A DNA stretch of 11,913 bases, taken from the NCBI GenBank assembly GCA_910577035.1, contig CAJTKW010000054.1, positions 1-11,913 of the forward strand, written 5' to 3'. Below, piece after piece: positions 7,712 to 11,913 of this stretch (positions within the stretch are counted from its first letter, which is position 1; every line of letters begins with the position of its first letter). Source of the stretch: an uncultured Acetatifactor sp. (GTDB lineage: Bacteria > Bacillota > Clostridia > Lachnospirales > Lachnospiraceae). Both the position numbers and the translations under genes were made by a program. The notes beneath the pieces were generated by a model. The model saw only the letters and a list, made by a program, of their open reading frames with translations, ran no database searches and was not told the origin of the DNA.

Positions 7712-7740
7712 ACAATGACAGGAAAGGATTGGTACAGTTT

Positions 7741-9009
7741 ATGGGAATGACAATGACACAGAAAATTCTTGCCGCGGCCGCAGGACTGCCGAAGGTGGAG
7801 GCCGGACAGCTTATCGAGGCAAAGCTTGACCTGGTGCTGGGCAATGACATTACGAGCCCTGTAGCCATTAAAGAAATGGAAAAGTTTACCGTGCAGGGTG
7901 TCTTTGACAAGGACAAGATAGCTCTGGTGCCGGATCACTTTGTGCCCAACAAAGATATAAAGTCCGCAGAACACTGCAAATGTGTGCGGGAGTTTGCCCG
8001 CAGAAATGAGATCACCAATTATTTCGAGGTGGGTGAAATGGGGATCGAACACGCCCTGCTTCCCGAGAAAGGTCTGACCGTGGCGGGAGACGTGATTATC
8101 GGCGCGGATTCCCATACCTGCACTTACGGCGCCCTGGGGGCCTTCTCCACCGGAGTGGGCAGTACGGACATGGCGGCGGGAATGGCTACCGGCAAGGCCT
8201 GGTTCAAGGTGCCTGCGGCCATCAAATTCAAGCTGGTGGGCAAGCCTGCAGAATATATCAGCGGTAAGGACATTATTTTACATATCATCGGCAGGATCGG
8301 CGTGGACGGGGCACTGTATAAATCCATGGAATTTGTGGGGGATGGAATTGCCCACCTGTCCATGGACGACCGTTTCACCATTGCCAATATGGCCATTGAG
8401 GCAGGGGGAAAGAACGGTATCTTCCCGGTGGACGCCCTGGCCGAAGAATACATGAAGGAGCATTCTCAGAGGCCTTATAAGATTTATGAGGCGGATGCAG
8501 ACGCAGCCTATGACGAGGAGTATACCATCGACTTAAGTACCCTCCGGCCTACGGTATCTTTCCCCCATCTGCCTGAGAATACACATACCATAGACGAGAT
8601 CAGGGCCATGGAGAAGATAAAGATCGACCAGGTAGTCATCGGCTCCTGTACCAATGGCCGTTTGAATGATCTCAGGATCGCGGCGGAGGTCTTAAAGGAC
8701 AGACATGTGGCAAAGGGGATGCGCTGTATTGTGATCCCGGCTACCCAGGCCATCTATATGCAGGCTATGGAGGAAGGGCTGCTCAAGACCTTTATTCAGG
8801 CGGGCGCCATTGTCAGCACGCCTACCTGCGGCCCTTGTCTTGGAGGCTATATGGGCATTCTGGCCGAGGGGGAGCGCTGTGTCTCCACCACCAACCGTAA
8901 CTTTGTGGGCCGCATGGGACATGTCACATCCGAGATCTATCTGGCCAGTCCTGCCGTGGCGGCTGCCAGCGCAGTTACCGGCGTGATTTCCGCACCTGAC
9001 GAGCTGTGA
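7741..9009 (+). CDS. leuC: 3-isopropylmalate dehydratase, large subunit
   Basis: LeuC isomerises 2-isopropylmalate to 3-isopropylmalate in leucine biosynthesis, using a 4Fe-4S cluster and working as a complex with LeuD. The 422-residue length is normal for the clostridial/archaeal-type subunit. The three cluster ligands are visible: Cys303 in GSCTNGR, and Cys363 and Cys366 in TPTCGPCLGG. GADSHTCTYGALG (121-133) and NRNFVGRMG (385-393) are also aconitase-superfamily hallmarks. The start MGMTMTQKIL is as in relatives. AGGAAAGG (7720-7727) is about 13 bases upstream, a little far; ATG at 7747 is an in-frame alternative. An open frame continues 33 codons upstream but crosses the second terminator-like hairpin and lacks a start signal. 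Homoaconitase is a related family, but the adjacent LeuD and length favour LeuC. Confidence 0.95.
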   Translation: MGMTMTQKILAAAAGLPKVEAGQLIEAKLDLVLGNDITSPVAIKEMEKFTVQGVFDKDKIALVPDHFVPNKDIKSAEHCKCVREFARRNEITNYFEVGEMGIEHALLPEKGLTVAGDVIIGADSHTCTYGALGAFSTGVGSTDMAAGMATGKAWFKVPAAIKFKLVGKPAEYISGKDIILHIIGRIGVDGALYKSMEFVGDGIAHLSMDDRFTIANMAIEAGGKNGIFPVDALAEEYMKEHSQRPYKIYEADADAAYDEEYTIDLSTLRPTVSFPHLPENTHTIDEIRAMEKIKIDQVVIGSCTNGRLNDLRIAAEVLKDRHVAKGMRCIVIPATQAIYMQAMEEGLLKTFIQAGAIVSTPTCGPCLGGYMGILAEGERCVSTTNRNFVGRMGHVTSEIYLASPAVAAASAVTGVISAPDEL

Positions 9010-9136
9010 TGCCGGCGCCATTACCGGAGCGCCTTTTGCACCGGACGGGCCGGGGCTGCTTCATTTGGCGTGGCGGAAAGCGTAAGAAATATGGAAGACA
9101 GGAAGATGACAAGGGAAAGAGACAGGGAGGTTTGCT

Positions 9137-9625
9137 ATGAATAACGCAAAGGGAACAGTATTTAAATATGGGGACAATGTTGACACGGATGTAATCATTC
9201 CGGCCAGGTATTTGAACTCCTCCGATCCGGGAGAGCTGGCGGCACACTGTATGGAGGATATTGACAAGGACTTTATCGGCAGGGTGAAAAAGGGTGATAT
9301 TATCGTGGCGGAAAAGAATTTCGGCTGCGGCTCCTCCAGGGAGCATGCCCCCATTGCCATCAAGGCGGCAGGGGTCAGCTGTGTGATCGCCGAGACCTTC
9401 GCCAGGATTTTCTACCGCAATGCCATCAATATCGGGCTGCCTATCATAGAATGTCCCGAGGCCGCAAAGGGGATTGAAGCGGGAGACCAGGTGGAAGTGA
9501 ATTTTGACACAGGCATTATTACCAACCTTACGAAGGGCAGTACCTTCAAGGGCCAGGCTTTTCCTGAATTCATGCAGAAGATCATTGCCGCAGAGGGACT
9601 GGTCAATTATATTAACGGGAAGTAG
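9137..9625 (+). CDS. leuD: 3-isopropylmalate dehydratase, small subunit
   Basis: This 162-residue protein is the swivel-domain partner of LeuC; together they form cytosolic isopropylmalate isomerase. It shows DNVDTDVIIPARYL (13-26) and the substrate-recognition loop GCGSSREHAP (63-72), both characteristic of LeuD. Length matches the short clostridial form. AGGGAGG (9124-9130) is 6 bases before the ATG. It follows leuC after 127 bases with no convincing terminator, so it is probably on the same transcript and shares the leader control. Confidence 0.95.
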   Translation: MNNAKGTVFKYGDNVDTDVIIPARYLNSSDPGELAAHCMEDIDKDFIGRVKKGDIIVAEKNFGCGSSREHAPIAIKAAGVSCVIAETFARIFYRNAINIGLPIIECPEAAKGIEAGDQVEVNFDTGIITNLTKGSTFKGQAFPEFMQKIIAAEGLVNYINGK

Positions 9626-9672
9626 GGGCCACCGTCGAATTATAAACGAATCAATGATAGGAGATGAGAACC

Positions 9673-11052
9673 TTGGGTGCACAGACAGGCGAAAAAAAGT
9701 ATGAGATCGATATGTGCAACGGCCCTCTGGCAGGGAAAATACTTTTATTTTATTTTCCCCTGATGCTTTCCGGCATTCTGCAGCTTCTGTTCAATGCGGC
9801 GGACATTGCGGTAGCCGGGCGTTTTGCCGGAAACGAGGCCCTGGCGGCAGTGGGCTCCACCAGCTCCCTGACCAACCTGCTGGTGAATCTGTTCATTGGG
9901 CTTTCTGTGGGTGCCAATGTGCTGGTGGCAAGGTTCTACGGGGCCGGACAGACGGAGGAGCTTAAAAGCATGGTACAGACTGCCGTGGCCACCTCCGTAA
10001 TCGGCGGCGTGATCCTGATATTCGTGGGCTTTTTCCTTTCAAGGCCGGCTTTGACCCTGATGGGGACCCCGGAGGATGTGATCGGGCATTCCGTGCTTTA
10101 CATGCGGATCTATTTTGCTGGGATGCCTTTTATGATGGCCTATAATTTCGGGGCTGCCGTCCTGCGGGCGGTGGGGGATACCAGGCGTCCACTCTATTAT
10201 CTGTCCATCGCCGGAGTGGTAAATGTAATCCTGAATTTGATATTTGTCATTCTATTTCACATGGGCGTGGCCGGAGTGGCCACTGCCACCGTGATTTCCC
10301 AGGCTATATCTGCCGTGCTGGTGCTTCGGTGTTTGATAAAGAGCGACAGCGTCTATCGTCTGGAATTAAGAGGGCTGCGGATTGCGAAGGATAAGCTGGT
10401 GAAGATGGTACAGATCGGCATCCCGGCGGGGCTGCAGGGTGCGTTATTTTCCATTTCCAATGTGCTGATCCAGTCCTCGGTGAACAGCTTCGGCAAGATT
10501 GCCATGGCGGGAAATACTGCCGGAAGCAACCTGGAAGGCTTTGTTTATACTGCCATGAATGCCTTTCACCAGGCGTCCATCAGCTTCTGCGGCCAGAATT
10601 ACGGGGCCGTGAAATATAAAAGGATGGCCAGGGCGCTGTTTCTCTGTCTTGGCTTTGTGACGGTGGTAGGGCTTATCATGGGCAGCGGGGCCTATCTGTG
10701 TGCCGGAACGCTGTTAAAGCTGTATTCTACCGACAGCGAGGTCATAGGGTATGGCATCCTGCGCATGGGCTATATTTGTATTCCTTACTTCCTGTGTGGT
10801 TTAATGGATGTAATGGTAGGAGGGCTGCGGGGCATGGGGTATTCCGTTATGCCCATGATTGTGTCGCTGACAGGGGCCTGTCTGTTTAGGGTAGTGTGGA
10901 TTTACACCATTTTCCGGCAGTACCGGACACTGGAATGCCTGTACCTGTCTTATCCCATCAGCTGGGGACTAACCTTCCTGGTGCATTTGATCTGCTTTAC
11001 GGTGGTATACCGCAGGCTGCTGAAGCGGTCTGCAGGAAATGCAGCGGATTGA
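9673..11052 (+). CDS. MATE-family multidrug/cation efflux protein
   Basis: This integral membrane protein of about 459 residues has roughly 12 hydrophobic segments arranged as two related halves, as in MatE (NorM/DinF-like) exporters that use a sodium or proton gradient. Diagnostic stretches include PLMLSGILQLLFNAADIAVAGRFAG near the N-terminus, PAGLQGALFSISNVLIQ opening the second half, and GLRGMGYSVMPMI near the end. I choose TTG at 9673 because AGGAG (9659-9663) is 9 bases upstream. The in-frame ATG at 9664 touches that site directly, leaving no spacing, but would add only three residues; ATG at 9712 would remove conserved KYEIDMCNGP. It starts 47 bases after leuD and may be co-transcribed, though no leucine-related role is evident. 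Substrate unknown. Confidence 0.9.
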   Translation: MGAQTGEKKYEIDMCNGPLAGKILLFYFPLMLSGILQLLFNAADIAVAGRFAGNEALAAVGSTSSLTNLLVNLFIGLSVGANVLVARFYGAGQTEELKSMVQTAVATSVIGGVILIFVGFFLSRPALTLMGTPEDVIGHSVLYMRIYFAGMPFMMAYNFGAAVLRAVGDTRRPLYYLSIAGVVNVILNLIFVILFHMGVAGVATATVISQAISAVLVLRCLIKSDSVYRLELRGLRIAKDKLVKMVQIGIPAGLQGALFSISNVLIQSSVNSFGKIAMAGNTAGSNLEGFVYTAMNAFHQASISFCGQNYGAVKYKRMARALFLCLGFVTVVGLIMGSGAYLCAGTLLKLYSTDSEVIGYGILRMGYICIPYFLCGLMDVMVGGLRGMGYSVMPMIVSLTGACLFRVVWIYTIFRQYRTLECLYLSYPISWGLTFLVHLICFTVVYRRLLKRSAGNAAD

Positions 11053-11132
11053 CGGCAGGAATTTCCGTTCCCGGAAGGGAAGACTGACTGCATGGGCTTC
11101 TGTTCCCGGAAATGCAGCGGTTGACGGCAGGA
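11035..11132. repeat. Imperfect direct repeat spanning the MATE gene end and the ruvA upstream spacer
   Basis: A 26-base segment at 11035-11060, covering the last codons and stop of the MATE gene, recurs at 11108-11132 with one base missing (an A after GCAGCGG). A further CGTTCCCGGAA-like stretch at 11066-11076 recurs near 11102-11110. The copies are 73 bases apart. It looks like a small local duplication of the gene's 3' end. The first copy lies in coding sequence, the second in the spacer. Confidence 0.7.
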
Positions 11133-11219
11133 GGGATTTAGGCGGTCCGGGGAGAAGCGGACTGACGGCTCAGAGCGGTAAGGGCGTTTTTTGTCTTAGG
11201 GGATAAGGGAAAATTTTGT

Positions 11220-11831
11220 ATGATAGCGTATGTAAACGGAATTGTGGAAGATATTGGCGAAAATAATACGGTAGTGGATGTGAACGGGTTTGGGATCAAT
11301 GTAAATATTTCACCGGATACGGCCTCCCGGCTTCCGGGAATCGGTGAGCCGGTAAAGCTTTATACCTATACCTGTGTCAGAGAGGACGCATTCCAGCTTT
11401 ATGGATTCCTTTCCGGAAGTGAACTGGAAATTTTTAAAAAGCTGATTACCGTAAACGGCATCGGCCCCAAGGGAGGGCTTGCCATTCTTTCGGTCATGGG
11501 AGCGGATGACCTCCGTTATGCCATTATGTCCGGGGATGCCAGGGCTATTTCCAAAGCGCCGGGAATCGGTCCCAAGACGGCGCAGAGAGTGATCCTGGAT
11601 CTGAAGGACAAGATTTCCATAGACGACGTGCTGATTGGCCGGGAGATTGCAGCTACGGCGGCAAATTCCGGGCTTAAGGCAGATACGCCCCAGAAGAAGG
11701 AGGCCATCGAGGCCCTGGTTTCCCTGGGATATGGGCAGACGGAGAGCGCCAGGGCGGTAAATGCCGTGGAGGGTATAGAGGACATGGATGCCGGCGCGGT
11801 ATTGAAGGCGGCTCTGAAAAAGATGTTTTAG
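11220..11831 (+). CDS. ruvA: Holliday junction branch migration protein RuvA
   Basis: RuvA is the tetrameric DNA-binding subunit that recognises four-way Holliday junctions and positions RuvB motors for branch migration in recombinational repair. The 203-residue protein has the N-terminal OB domain (about 1-62, starting MIAYVNGIVE), two helix-hairpin-helix motifs (VNGIGPKGGL near 78-87 and APGIGPKTAQ near 113-122), and a C-terminal three-helix RuvB-binding domain (about 157-203) ending VLKAALKKMF. AAGGGA at about 11205-11210, 9 bases upstream, supports the ATG. ruvB follows after 22 bases, the standard order. The 167-base spacer upstream has a T-run at 11187-11192 but no clear stem before it and no convincing promoter. 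Confidence 0.97.
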   Translation: MIAYVNGIVEDIGENNTVVDVNGFGINVNISPDTASRLPGIGEPVKLYTYTCVREDAFQLYGFLSGSELEIFKKLITVNGIGPKGGLAILSVMGADDLRYAIMSGDARAISKAPGIGPKTAQRVILDLKDKISIDDVLIGREIAATAANSGLKADTPQKKEAIEALVSLGYGQTESARAVNAVEGIEDMDAGAVLKAALKKMF

Positions 11832-11853
11832 ATAAAACAAAGGAATTTTGAGC

Positions 11854-11913
11854 ATGGCGGTAAAGAGGACGATTGAAACCAACATAACGGAAGAAGACAT
11901 TAAGATTGAGGGA
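11854..11913 (+). CDS. ruvB: Holliday junction helicase RuvB, N-terminal fragment (runs off the window)
   Basis: Only the first 20 codons are present, beginning MAVKRTIETN and continuing through TEEDIKIEG. This matches the N-terminal lead-in of clostridial RuvB, just before the conserved SLRP segment. AAGGAA (11840-11845) lies 8 bases before the ATG, and the gene starts 22 bases after ruvA. RuvB is the hexameric AAA+ motor that works with RuvA. The Walker motifs are beyond the window, so identification rests on the N-terminus and synteny. Confidence 0.9.
   Translation, partial: MAVKRTIETNITEEDIKIEG

Noticed and set aside
7527..7718. 63-codon open frame starting at TTG after the protease gene
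   Set aside because: A GGGAG site precedes it, but the frame overlaps the proposed -35 box and -10 box and runs through both terminator-like hairpins. The product is Arg/Cys-rich with no recognisable features. A small peptide cannot be fully excluded.
7642..7740. 33-codon N-terminal extension of LeuC
   Set aside because: It starts at a TTG without a ribosome binding site, crosses the second terminator-like hairpin, and is absent from the known N-terminus MGMTMTQ-type LeuC proteins.
7555..7740. T-box, ykkC-type or guanidine riboswitch upstream of leuC
   Set aside because: The T-box core AGGGTGGNACCGCG is missing. An ACAGGTCCG stretch recalls part of ykkC RNAs, but the rest of that consensus is not there.
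9014..9037. Possible terminator between leuC and leuD (GGCGC/GCGCC then TTTT)
   Set aside because: Only 5 bp with a 10-base loop and four T residues; too weak to call, and it would separate two subunits of one enzyme.
11187..11193. T-run before ruvA considered as a terminator of the MATE transcript
   Set aside because: No convincing stem lies directly upstream of it.
1..11913. CRISPR array, tRNA/rRNA gene, insertion sequence or attachment site
   Set aside because: No regularly spaced repeats, no cloverleaf or rRNA-like segment, and no transposase or integrase coding sequence were found; the two-copy leader repeat is not spaced like a CRISPR.

Overview
The window looks like chromosomal DNA from a Gram-positive anaerobe of class Clostridia, most probably Lachnospiraceae. 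The reasons are moderately high GC with strong GGAGG-type Shine-Dalgarno sites, genes packed on one strand, a clostridial-type LeuC/LeuD pair, and RuvA/RuvB N-termini that read like Lachnospiraceae proteins. This placement rests on recalled family resemblance, not on a search. All genes I accept are on the + strand.

Region 1 (1-7507) is an accessory membrane and peptide-processing operon. It holds a large two-module FtsX/MacB-type ABC permease (99-3347), its probable ATPase partner (3483-4160), a one-polypeptide ABC exporter (4226-6061), and a cytosolic subtilisin-like protease (6065-7507). The protease has an intact Asp/His/Asn/Ser set, no signal peptide, and an extra C-terminal domain. That last domain and the surroundings recall clostridial natural-product (RiPP) 'peptide maturation' cassettes of the TIGR04066/Clo7bot kind. 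The likely logic is that the protease trims a ribosomal peptide in the cytosol, the exporter moves it out, and the FtsX-type transporter gives immunity or a second export route. No precursor peptide gene is visible, so it would have to lie upstream of base 1. An almost identical 69-base leader carrying hairpins sits before both the permease and the ATPase genes.

Region 2 (7508-11052) is a leucine biosynthesis block. A well-formed promoter just after the protease gene drives a leader of about 180 bases with competing hairpins and U-tracts. The leader precedes leuC (7741-9009) and leuD (9137-9625), the two subunits of isopropylmalate isomerase. A MATE-family efflux protein (9673-11052) follows closely and may be co-transcribed.

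Region 3 (11053-11913) is housekeeping DNA repair: a spacer with an imperfect direct repeat, complete ruvA (11220-11831), and the first 20 codons of ruvB, which runs off the window.
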